Source of the DNA: Candidatus Pacearchaeota archaeon
GTDB taxonomy: Archaea > Nanobdellota > Nanobdellia > Pacearchaeales > GW2011-AR1
Assembly: GCA_026395855.1 (NCBI GenBank)
Contig: JAPLXX010000058.1
Coordinates: forward strand, 1-22,931
Reading direction: 5' to 3'
DNA: 22,931 nt
In this document: piece after piece, positions 1 to 6,109 of the stretch
How positions within the stretch are numbered: the first letter of the stretch is position 1
How the letters are laid out: each line of letters starts with the position of its first letter
The notes under the pieces: generated by a model
Databases searched by the model: none
Seen by the model: the letters and a program-made list of their open reading frames with translations, nothing else
Told to the model about the DNA's origin: nothing
Made by a program: the position numbers and the translations under genes

Positions 1-404
1 ATAGGATTGTTATAATAATCTTCAGAGAGCTCTTCGCCAAAAGGTTTATTTTTGTCTGATTTTAATTTTAAACTTTCTTTAACTTCTGATGGAAGTTTTA
101 CTCTATAGATTTTTCCTTTATGATGAACTTCCTTAATTTCTATATGTCCTTTTTTAACTAAATCCCTAATAGATAAAACAACAGTTCCAGGACTTAATCC
201 CTTTGATTTTGAAAGTTTTCCTTTTGCTGGTTTGCTAACTTCTTTGGCAATAGTTCTATCTCCAACCTGAATAGAATTTTTTCCCGTTTCAAAATATGAC
301 CACCGAAGAAGATAATTATATATCGCCTGTTCTGTAGGTGTTTGCAAAGGAGAAAGATAGTCAATCACATCTTTGAATATTTTGTTTAATTCCTTTTCAT
401 CCAT
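1..404 (-). CDS. Winged-helix DNA-binding protein, 3' end cut by window edge
   Basis: An open frame of 134 codons starts with ATG at 404 and runs off the left edge without a stop. The N-terminal part (residues about 15-40) contains LSPLQTPTEQAIYNYLLRWS, the style of first helix found in helix-turn-helix proteins of replication-initiator or regulator type. A helix-turn-helix with SPGTVVLSIRDLVKKG as the likely recognition helix follows at about 68-85, then a basic beta wing (HHKGKIYRVKLP) at about 94-105, and a charged stretch. A DNA-binding winged helix is therefore likely; whether it is a transcription factor or a plasmid/viral-type replication protein cannot be decided because the C-terminus is missing. 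No strong TATA box is seen at the expected distance; an A/T-rich stretch at 421-432 is the only candidate. It is followed upstream by the tail-to-head membrane gene at 653-1036. Confidence 0.75.
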   Translation of the reverse strand, partial: MDEKELNKIFKDVIDYLSPLQTPTEQAIYNYLLRWSYFETGKNSIQVGDRTIAKEVSKPAKGKLSKSKGLSPGTVVLSIRDLVKKGHIEIKEVHHKGKIYRVKLPSEVKESLKLKSDKNKPFGEELSEDYYNNP

Positions 405-573
405 AAAAATATAAAAGAATATTTTACTTTTAACCTTTTCTACCAACCTTTAAGGTAACAAAGAATTGTTAAGTGAGCTTTGATGAATATTTTAATATAA
501 CAGAACTTCGACCTTAAGGTTATATCACAATAAAGAGGTTACTTATTATTAACTTATCTATTGATTAAATCTC

Positions 574-650
574 CCTATTAATATATAATCTGCATTAAAT
601 CCCTTCTGCATCAAACCATCTTCAATAAAGCATCTTCCTATTAATATATA
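574..650. repeat. Direct repeat of a 14-bp TATA-like sequence, 63 bp apart
   Basis: CCTATTAATATATA occurs exactly at 574-587 and again at 637-650. The sequence between them also contains TCTGCAT twice. On the minus strand the repeats read TATATATTAATAGG, which could act as TATA elements. They lie just downstream of the membrane gene that ends at 653 and 170-230 bp upstream of the winged-helix gene starting at 404. The rest of 405-652 is AT-rich and contains the palindrome ACCTTAAGGT near 511-520; I see no gene in it. Confidence 0.5.
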
Positions 651-652
651 GC

Positions 653-1036
653 CTAAACCTTAGCTATAGAGAAAACTGTTTTTACAGCAACCACTATTGT
701 TGCAGGGACAAACAGAAACAGCAGAACACCAAGCACAGAAGCCATTATTTTTCCGACTTCAATCCCGCTGACAGTAATGCCTATTAAAGAAACATTAGTT
801 GCAAATCCCTGAATTCCTGTAAAGCTTGCAAGCAGGGTAGCTACAGATGCAAAGAGGAATGTTTGGACATCTTTCTCTGCAACAAAATAGCCGACAATTA
901 ATCCAAGGATTATGATTACTATTAATATAAATGGATCTATTGAACCTCTTGTGAAAATTCCAACTATAATAGCCAGGATAATTCCTATTAAAAAAGCCCA
1001 GGCACCTACAGAACTCTCTCTGGATTTTATAGCCAT
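653..1036 (-). CDS. Small multi-pass membrane protein of unknown function
   Basis: The 127-aa product has a short basic N-terminus (MAIKSRESS) followed by about four hydrophobic segments, roughly residues 10-28, 34-52, 58-90 and 95-122, with one short charged loop (VAEKDVQ) between the second and third. There are no cysteines, histidines or other obvious catalytic residues, so a structural, channel-like or helper role in the membrane is possible but not shown. I do not recognise the family. The start at 1036 is supported by a TATA box on the minus strand at 1068-1075 and by the lack of other good in-frame starts. It is transcribed away from the surface-protein gene at 1171 and towards the winged-helix gene at 404. 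A 99-aa frame overlapping it on the same strand is a shadow. Confidence 0.7.
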   Translation of the reverse strand: MAIKSRESSVGAWAFLIGIILAIIVGIFTRGSIDPFILIVIIILGLIVGYFVAEKDVQTFLFASVATLLASFTGIQGFATNVSLIGITVSGIEVGKIMASVLGVLLFLFVPATIVVAVKTVFSIAKV

Positions 1037-1067
1037 CTTTTTGCCGTTGATAAAAAGCTCTGTGAAC

Positions 1068-1075
1068 TATATAAA
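1068..1075 (-). promoter_or_regulatory. TATA box for the membrane gene at 1036
   Basis: The minus strand reads TTTATATA here, centred about 36 bp before the ATG at 1036, which would give a leader of roughly 10 nt. Confidence 0.5.
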
Positions 1076-1131
1076 TTTTTTGAAGAAATTTCAAAAATCT
1101 CCCAAATAATTATATTCTTAAAAACACAAAT

Positions 1132-1140
1132 CTTTATAAA
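1132..1140 (+). promoter_or_regulatory. TATA box for the surface-protein gene at 1171
   Basis: CTTTATAAA lies about 34 bp in front of the ATG at 1171, in the 134-bp space shared with the divergent gene at 1036. Initiation about 25 bp downstream would give a leader of some 9 nt. Confidence 0.55.
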
Positions 1141-1170
1141 CCATAGTAACTGCAGAATGATTACAGAAAA

Positions 1171-2889
1171 ATGAGTTCAAAAAGATTAGGCTTGTTCGCA
1201 TTGAGCGTTTTCACATTGCTATTCGCAATGGGAATGGCTAGTGCAGCAATAACCTTGAATCCCGTAACTTACACTGCAAGTATAAATCAAGGAAGTTCTG
1301 GTTCTTTTACTTTTACAATATTTAATGATGGTGGAACTGGAGCGCAGACAGTTCAAAATATAACTATTGTTTCTTCAAATTTAACTATTGTTTCTTCAAA
1401 TTTAACTTCTGGTTCAAATATATTACAGAACAGCCAAGTATCAACAGCAAATATCCCTGCCTCTGTTGCACCAAATATAACAAGCCCTGCTATAACAGTT
1501 ACAATAGCTATCCCTTCAGGTCAAACTACTGGATTATATGCTGGAATAATAAATGTTGATGGTGTAAATAATCCTGGAGCAGCTGTAGCAACAAAAACAA
1601 TAACTCTCTCTATTAATGTAACTTCTTCAACTCCAACAGAAATAACAACCTGCACTGCAACAGGAAATCCTGGAGACTTAAAAATCAAGAAAGTAGATTT
1701 CACAAATAACGGGCTTTCTTCAGGCGTAACTTTCGGTGAAGATGACCAATGGTTCCCATTTGAGGAAATTGAAGCAGAAGTTCAGGTAAAGAATGATGGA
1801 AACGACGACCTTAACAATATAGAGCTTGACTGGGGAATTTATAATACAAAAACTAATGAGTGGGTAATTGAAATGGATAATTTAAAGGAATTTGACCTTA
1901 AAGACGGGGATACAAAGACAATTACAATACCTTTCATAATTGACGACGGAATGGACATGGATTTGTCTGATTTAAGCGACGGAGAGAATTACAAATTTTA
2001 TGTAACAGCTACAGGGGAAGTTGACAATGATACAGCTCCTTCAACCTGTGCAACAGATTTCAAATCAACATCTATAATTATAGAAAGTGATTTTGTAATT
2101 CTTGATAATATTCAAATGCCTGAAACAGCTTCATGCGGAGAATCTGTGACTGTAACAGCAGATGTCTGGAACATAGGAGATAACGATCAGGATTCAGTTA
2201 CTGTTGATGTTTTTGGCAAAGAAAGTACATTGAAATTAGATCAAAGCATTGACGCAGGAGATATAAATGCTTTTGACAAACAAGAAATATCATTCACATT
2301 CACTGTTCCTGGAAATCTTGATGAAAAGACTTATTTGATAAACTTCGAGGTAAAAGATGAAGACGGCAATACATACCAAAATGATTTTGATGATGACGAA
2401 TCTGTATTTTCAGCTCCTTTGAAAGTTTCAGGAAGTTGTTCCCTGGAATCACAGATTGCTGTTGCTGCAAACATAGCTTCTGGCGGATATGAAGGACAAG
2501 AGCTTGTTGTTAAGGTAACAATAACAAATAATGCTGATGAGCAGAAAACTTACACATTAAGCGCGGCAGGATTTGAAGATTGGGCATCTGCATCATCTCT
2601 TGACCAAAGCTCAATTATACTTAACGCAGGAGAATCCAAAGATGTATTAGTAACACTTGATGTAAGCAAGAACACAGCAGGAAGCCAGATATTTTTCCTT
2701 GTAATGACATCTGGAAATGAAGTATTAAGGCAGCCTGTAACTGTTTCAATCCAGGAAGCAAAAGGATTATTTGGAATGACAGGAAATGTCATTTCAGGAA
2801 GCAACTGGTATGTTTGGGCATTGGGTGTATTGATTTTGATACTTATCCTGGTTATAATTCTTGTTGCAGTAAGAGTTGGAAGAAAGTAA
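1171..2889 (+). CDS. Single-TM cell-surface protein with Ig-like (NEW3/CARDB-type) domains, S-layer-like
   Basis: The 572-aa protein starts with a signal peptide (about residues 1-26, cleavage near ASA-A). A first Ig-like region (about 27-150, opening ITLNPVTYTASINQGSSGSF) is rich in Asn, Thr and Ser. Two acidic CARDB-like domains follow (about 165-310 and 312-420; each begins near a cysteine such as ETASCGESVTVTADVWNIG), then a NEW3-like domain (about 425-528). The C-terminus has GMTGNVISGSN, a hydrophobic span of about 20 residues (about 549-568) and a basic tail RVGRK. Most of the chain is therefore outside the cell, anchored by its C-terminus; many NxS/T sequons fit glycosylation. The motif-helix-basic tail order is what archaeosortase substrates look like, and an archaeosortase-like gene lies 470 bp downstream. 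A cell-wall or coat role is inferred. A 21-bp tandem repeat lies in the N-terminal domain. Confidence 0.85.
   Translation: MSSKRLGLFALSVFTLLFAMGMASAAITLNPVTYTASINQGSSGSFTFTIFNDGGTGAQTVQNITIVSSNLTIVSSNLTSGSNILQNSQVSTANIPASVAPNITSPAITVTIAIPSGQTTGLYAGIINVDGVNNPGAAVATKTITLSINVTSSTPTEITTCTATGNPGDLKIKKVDFTNNGLSSGVTFGEDDQWFPFEEIEAEVQVKNDGNDDLNNIELDWGIYNTKTNEWVIEMDNLKEFDLKDGDTKTITIPFIIDDGMDMDLSDLSDGENYKFYVTATGEVDNDTAPSTCATDFKSTSIIIESDFVILDNIQMPETASCGESVTVTADVWNIGDNDQDSVTVDVFGKESTLKLDQSIDAGDINAFDKQEISFTFTVPGNLDEKTYLINFEVKDEDGNTYQNDFDDDESVFSAPLKVSGSCSLESQIAVAANIASGGYEGQELVVKVTITNNADEQKTYTLSAAGFEDWASASSLDQSSIILNAGESKDVLVTLDVSKNTAGSQIFFLVMTSGNEVLRQPVTVSIQEAKGLFGMTGNVISGSNWYVWALGVLILILILVIILVAVRVGRK
1361..1407 (+). 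repeat. 21-bp tandem repeat inside the surface-protein gene
   Basis: The unit TAACTATTGTTTCTTCAAATT (21 bp; first bases TAACTATTGT) occupies 1361-1381 and is repeated without change at 1382-1402, with five further matching bases. It keeps the frame and duplicates the heptapeptide TIVSSNL, adding an extra N-glycosylation sequon. Identity at the DNA level points to a recent slippage or duplication. Confidence 0.85.
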
Positions 2890-2901
2890 TTCTAAAAGAA
2901 A

Positions 2902-3168
2902 ATGGTATTTGATATAGAAAAAATATTAACAGTTGGATTAAGAGATTGGGCTGATACCAAGAGACTTCCTCCAGCCGCTTTAGATGATTATGAATTAGTT
3001 GGAGTTCATGTTGAAGTTCTTACTACTAATGATGATCTAATTGGAGTTTTTGCGGGGAGAGTTCCCGAAAACACAAAAATTGTTGTTGGTTATAGAGCAT
3101 CTGTTTCAGAAAAATATGCCGTTGCATCAGGAACAGCATTGGTTTCTAAAGTCTTCCCAGAAGTATAA
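2902..3168 (+). CDS. Small soluble protein of unknown function
   Basis: The 88-aa product begins MVFDIEKILTVGLRDWADTK and has an alternating hydrophobic pattern in its second half (VGVHVEVLTTNDDLIGVFAG, then KIVVGYRASVSEKYAVASGT), suggesting a small alpha/beta fold. The closing VVGY...ASGTALV pattern is faintly like the C-terminal part of YbjQ-type proteins, but the match is too weak to assign. There is no signal peptide, membrane segment or cysteine. It starts 12 bp after the stop of the surface-protein gene, so it is probably co-transcribed with it. The coding look is good (regular codon use, no rare runs), and the end is followed by a short T-run. Confidence 0.7.
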   Translation: MVFDIEKILTVGLRDWADTKRLPPAALDDYELVGVHVEVLTTNDDLIGVFAGRVPENTKIVVGYRASVSEKYAVASGTALVSKVFPEV

Positions 3169-3361
3169 AATAATTTTTATATTAGACAGAGGATTTCTTA
3201 ACGCCCTTTAAAGTGTTTTATAAATAATAACTCCTTTTGAATCTTAAGATATTTAAGCAGGAATTTTTGTTAGTGTTTTGGGCATAACATTATTTTATCT
3301 TAAGCCATCTACTTACTGCTCTTAACTCAAATTATTTAAACAGATTTTTGTTCTATTTATT
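3169..3361. other. Intergenic region with a degenerate duplicated promoter-like block
   Basis: The 193-bp gap has no ATG on the plus strand and no visible RNA gene. ATATTTAAGCAGGAATTTTTG at about 3249-3268 resembles TTATTTAAACAGATTTTTG at 3332-3350, and TCTTAAG occurs twice (near 3242 and 3299). The second copy is the TATA region of the gene at 3362; the first may be a diverged duplicate. Confidence 0.4.
3332..3341 (+). promoter_or_regulatory. TATA box for the archaeosortase-like gene
   Basis: TTATTTAAAC is centred 25 bp before the ATG at 3362, which predicts a leaderless transcript covering this gene and the DedA-family gene behind it. Confidence 0.6.
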
Positions 3362-3889
3362 ATGAATAAAAAAGGAGATGTCTTAGGCATAATTGTTAGG
3401 TATGCTATCTTAATTCTTGTCGCAATTCCAAATCTCTGGCTTTTTTACAAAGTATTTACGCCATTAACAGTTTATCCCTTATATTTATTATTGAGCATAT
3501 TCTACGATGTCTCTATTTTAAATTCAACTATTCTTTTAATAAACCAATCTATTCCCATAGAGCTTATAGGTGCATGCGTAGCAGGCTCTGCATATTATCT
3601 TCTCCTTATTCTGAATCTTTCCACAAGAGAGATATCTCTGAAAAAGAGGATAAAAATGCTTTTATGGGCTTTTGGAGCATTTTTAGTGCTGAATATTTTA
3701 AGGATTTTCCTTCTCTCGCTTCTTGTAATTTCAAACTCTAAATTTTTAGAGATAACTCATAAGATTTTCTGGTATGCTCTGAGCACCATTTTTGTCGTGG
3801 CAATATGGTTTGCAGAAGCAAAAGCATTTAAAATAAAATCAATTCCCTTTTACTCTGACATAAGGTTTCTGTACAAAAAGCAGAGGTAA
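3362..3889 (+). CDS. Archaeosortase/exosortase-like transmembrane cysteine peptidase-transpeptidase
   Basis: The 175-aa membrane protein has about five to six hydrophobic segments and the three residues that define the exosortase/archaeosortase superfamily: Cys72 in IGACVAGSAYYLL, Arg114 in LNILRIFLL, and His133 in EITHKIFWYAL. In known members the cysteine cuts a C-terminal sorting signal (short motif, membrane helix, basic tail) on exported proteins and joins the new end to a lipid or other acceptor at the outer face of the membrane. Length fits the short archaeal members; I recall that NCBI annotation uses the name pacearchaeosortase for such proteins in Pacearchaeota, which I could not check. 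It is followed after 7 bp by a DedA-family gene, and its last codons supply that gene's Shine-Dalgarno. The N-terminus MNKKGD looks a little like a class III signal peptide, which I think is coincidence. Likely targets are surface proteins with (M/I)TG before the last helix, such as those at 1171 and 21296. Confidence 0.8.
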   Translation: MNKKGDVLGIIVRYAILILVAIPNLWLFYKVFTPLTVYPLYLLLSIFYDVSILNSTILLINQSIPIELIGACVAGSAYYLLLILNLSTREISLKKRIKMLLWAFGAFLVLNILRIFLLSLLVISNSKFLEITHKIFWYALSTIFVVAIWFAEAKAFKIKSIPFYSDIRFLYKKQR

Positions 3890-3896
3890 ATAAAAA

Positions 3897-4508
3897 ATGC
3901 TTGAAATAATTTCTTCTTTAATTGACTCACTTATTCTTTTTATAGGCAGCATAGGATATTTGGGAATTTTTATTGGTATGACAATTGAAAGCTCTTTTTT
4001 TCCTCTTCCGAGCGAGATTGTACTCATCCCTGCGGGAATTTTGATTGCAAAAGGAGAAATGAACTTTTTTTTAGCTTTTATCGCAGGAGTTTTGGGCAGC
4101 ATCGCAGGCGCCTGGATAAATTATTCTTTGGCATTATTTCTGGGAAGAAAAACATTTGATTTTTTCATAGCCAAATATGGAAAATTCCTTTTTATAGGAA
4201 AAGAAGAAATAAGAAAAACAGAAAATTATTTTAAAGAACATGGAGAGATAACAACATTTACAGGAAGGCTTATACCGGTTGTAAGGCACCTCATTTCTCT
4301 TCCTGCAGGATTTTCCAGAATGAACGCATGGAAATTTACATTTTTTACAGCATTGGGGGCTTCTGTTTATACAATATTTATCCTTGGTGTAGGTTATTTC
4401 TTCGGCAGCAATGCCCAGCCTGTTCTAAAAATTGTTACAGGAGTATTTCTAGTTATAATCTTTGGAGCAATTACAATATACTATTTGAGAAATAAGAAAA
4501 AAAAGTAA
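3897..4508 (+). CDS. DedA-family (VTT domain) membrane protein
   Basis: The 203-aa product has the DedA/VTT signature: GxxxESSFFPLPSEIVLIPAG at about residues 27-47, GSIAGAWINYSLALFLGR at about 66-83, then FTGRLIPVVRHLISLPAGFS with a following conserved Met (about 119-140), and a C-terminal helix with a lysine tail. Family members are polytopic proteins with re-entrant helices implicated in moving phospholipids or polyprenyl phosphates across membranes and in proton-dependent homeostasis. It begins 7 bp after the archaeosortase-like gene; AGAGGT at 3882-3887, overlapping that gene's stop, is a good ribosome site 9 nt before the ATG, so the two are translated from one message. A lipid-handling partner for lipid-linked sorting is a plausible inference. 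It converges with the gene ending at 4522. Confidence 0.93.
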   Translation: MLEIISSLIDSLILFIGSIGYLGIFIGMTIESSFFPLPSEIVLIPAGILIAKGEMNFFLAFIAGVLGSIAGAWINYSLALFLGRKTFDFFIAKYGKFLFIGKEEIRKTENYFKEHGEITTFTGRLIPVVRHLISLPAGFSRMNAWKFTFFTALGASVYTIFILGVGYFFGSNAQPVLKIVTGVFLVIIFGAITIYYLRNKKKK

Positions 4509-4521
4509 GAATTAAGCACAA

Positions 4522-5226
4522 TCAGCTTAGTACTGTTTCATTTTTTAATATCTTATTGATTTTTATAAGAGTCTCAACCATGAATTTTTCTGTTCCTTCA
4601 AGGACCTCGCAGTCTTTTATGTTTATATTGTAGCATGCAGGGCCTATTTTTTCTATACTTGTTTTATTTCCTGGCTGCACTGTGACAAGGGAATATCTTC
4701 CAAGCAAATCGCAGGTTGCATTTTCATCCCTGATTACTTCTGTTCCTAAAATCTGGTATAGTCTGTTAATATTAGCAGTTCCGATAACTCCCTTACCTTC
4801 ACAAGATAAACTGTCGTCAGCGTTTAAAACCATTATTTCTTTAAGAGTAATATTTCCGTCAAATTCCACATTTAATTCTCTCGGATCATTTCTTAAATAA
4901 AAATTATAGTCATTAGTTTTTTGGTAAGGATATGCAACTTTAATGATTGTTCCATTCACTCTCACCGGCAGGGATGTTTTATAAGTGACCAGGCATGGCT
5001 GGGAATCGCAAAATTTTACTTTTTCAAATTTAACACCCTTATAAGTGAAATTTCCAAGGGAATTTGAGATAACAACAAATAAAAAAACTGCGATACTTAT
5101 AGTGAGAATCACCCCTAAAATGCTTTTCAGAATTTTATTTTCTTTTCTTGCTTGTTCTGCTCTGCCGGCTGTTCTTTCTGTTGCCTCTTTTGCATTTACT
5201 TTTGCTTTTTTATTGTATTTTTTCAT
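4522..5226 (-). CDS. Single-TM protein with an exported Cys-containing domain (paralogue of the gene before it)
   Basis: The 234-aa product has a long basic, Ala/Lys-rich N-terminus (residues 1-33), one membrane helix (about 35-56, ILGVILTISIAVFLFVVIS) and an exported C-terminal domain that starts FTYKGVKFEKVKF and contains six cysteines, probably in disulfides. Its ending (ACYNINIKDCEVLEGTEKF..ETLIKI) resembles that of the next protein upstream. The ATG at 5226 is preceded by AAGGTGA, a Shine-Dalgarno that overlaps the stop of the upstream gene; the gap is 4 bp, so translation is probably coupled. The function is unknown to me; the membrane topology and conserved start of the domain suggest an envelope protein. 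Its stop is 13 bp from the stop of the convergent DedA-family gene. Confidence 0.78.
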   Translation of the reverse strand: MKKYNKKAKVNAKEATERTAGRAEQARKENKILKSILGVILTISIAVFLFVVISNSLGNFTYKGVKFEKVKFCDSQPCLVTYKTSLPVRVNGTIIKVAYPYQKTNDYNFYLRNDPRELNVEFDGNITLKEIMVLNADDSLSCEGKGVIGTANINRLYQILGTEVIRDENATCDLLGRYSLVTVQPGNKTSIEKIGPACYNINIKDCEVLEGTEKFMVETLIKINKILKNETVLS

Positions 5227-5230
5227 TATC

Positions 5231-5803
5231 TCACCTTATTTCCAGAGCTTTAAATAAAAACCCATCAGCAATGCTGGTTAAATTTTCTTTTGGACCTTTG
5301 ATTAAAACACAGCTGTTATTCTGAACTATGCTGGTAATATCACTTTCTTTGATTATTATAAAGTTATCGCTGCAGGTCTTTACAGGAATATCTTCTGTGC
5401 AATTCATTTCTTTAGAGCATGCTTTTTGCACCCGTTGCGCTACTAACCCAATATTTCCTGCAACTTCTATTTCAGCTTCTTCATCTTCTGAATAGATGTA
5501 AGCAGGTTTTCCCTGATAATTGCTTAGGGGTTTAATTCCTGTCCCGATATTTTCCACTTCATTTGGATTATATCTAAAAACAAAATTTCCTAAAATCCAC
5601 AATCCATTCTGGTTGATAAACTTAAAGCCATTGTAATCTATTTCGCTTTCAGATTGATTTCCTGTGGAAGCATTGTCGCTTCTTCCCTGAAATGCAAAGC
5701 CGATAGTGCTTAGTATCATTACAACAGCCAAAACAACTCCCGCAATTATCCGGTTTCTCTTTCTTTTCCCTGCCTCATCTTCTTTTGAAACTAATCTTCT
5801 CAT
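5231..5803 (-). CDS. Single-TM protein with an exported domain, first gene of a paralogous pair
   Basis: The 190-aa product has a basic N-terminus (MRRLVSKEDEAGKRKRNR), one membrane helix (about 19-38) and an exported part that begins with a Ser/Asn-rich linker and then IDYNGFKFINQNGLWIL. It shares with the next protein the [ND]xTYKG[VF]KF-like opening, the paired cysteines, and a C-terminal pattern CxxxxIIIxxxxxxSI...C..I.GPKENLTSIADGFL, so the two look like diverged tandem copies. Function unknown. The start at 5803 is supported by a TATA box centred 25 bp upstream (5822-5833), which predicts a leaderless two-gene operon with the gene at 4522-5226. Confidence 0.78.
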   Translation of the reverse strand: MRRLVSKEDEAGKRKRNRIIAGVVLAVVMILSTIGFAFQGRSDNASTGNQSESEIDYNGFKFINQNGLWILGNFVFRYNPNEVENIGTGIKPLSNYQGKPAYIYSEDEEAEIEVAGNIGLVAQRVQKACSKEMNCTEDIPVKTCSDNFIIIKESDITSIVQNNSCVLIKGPKENLTSIADGFLFKALEIR

Positions 5804-5821
5804 GTTTATATTGTGTAAAAA

Positions 5822-5833
5822 GATATTTAAAAG
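5822..5833 (-). promoter_or_regulatory. TATA box for the two-gene operon starting at 5803
   Basis: The minus strand reads TTTTAAATATCT, centred about 25 bp before the ATG at 5803. Confidence 0.6.
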
Positions 5834-6044
5834 GTTAATGATGTTAAAATCTTTTAATTTTTATATACACCTCTTATTAATTTAATCTTGGTTTATCACG
5901 CCGAAATTAACATGCCTCTAATATATTTTTTAATAATACAACAGTTAATTGTTTGTTTACACTTAACTTAAACTTATTTTTATTATAAAATCTGTTTTCC
6001 TATAAGGTTCTTATTTAAAATATTTTTCCATTAATTTCTCTACC
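5834..6044. other. AT-rich gap with no visible gene
   Basis: Together with the promoter and hairpin on either side this makes a 306-bp space between coding regions. It is very AT-rich, holds only frames shorter than 20 codons, and shows no tRNA-like or GC-rich structured patch. Confidence 0.5.
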
Positions 6045-6109
6045 TAACTTCTGGCTCCAGCCAGAAGTTAAAAAAAAGAAAAATAAAAAAAGAAAAATAA
6101 AAAGTTTAC
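6045..6109 (-). terminator. T-rich tract and 12-bp hairpin downstream of the S-layer gene
   Basis: Directly after the S-layer stop codon the minus strand runs through about 35 bases of almost pure T (6071-6108), the signal that archaeal RNA polymerase uses for termination. It then reaches a perfect 12-bp inverted repeat: TAACTTCTGGCT at 6045-6056 and AGCCAGAAGTTA at 6059-6070. The hairpin comes after the T-tract in the direction of transcription, so it is not a bacterial-type intrinsic terminator; it could be a backup stop, or protect 3' ends of read-through RNA. Confidence 0.6.

Noticed and set aside
795..1094. A 99-codon minus-strand frame overlapping the small membrane gene
   Set aside because: It is a frame-shifted shadow with an improbable composition (many Cys, Asn, Tyr and Arg) and starts upstream of the TATA box that fits the 127-aa gene.
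3362..3400. The MNKKGD start of the archaeosortase-like protein as a class III pilin signal
   Set aside because: The protein is polytopic with catalytic residues deep in the chain; short Lys-rich starts are common for membrane proteins in this window and do not imply prepilin peptidase cutting.
6045..6070. The 12-bp inverted repeat as an insertion-sequence end or attachment site
   Set aside because: There is no transposase or integrase, no partner repeat and no target duplication nearby; the position right after the S-layer stop favours a transcript-end element.
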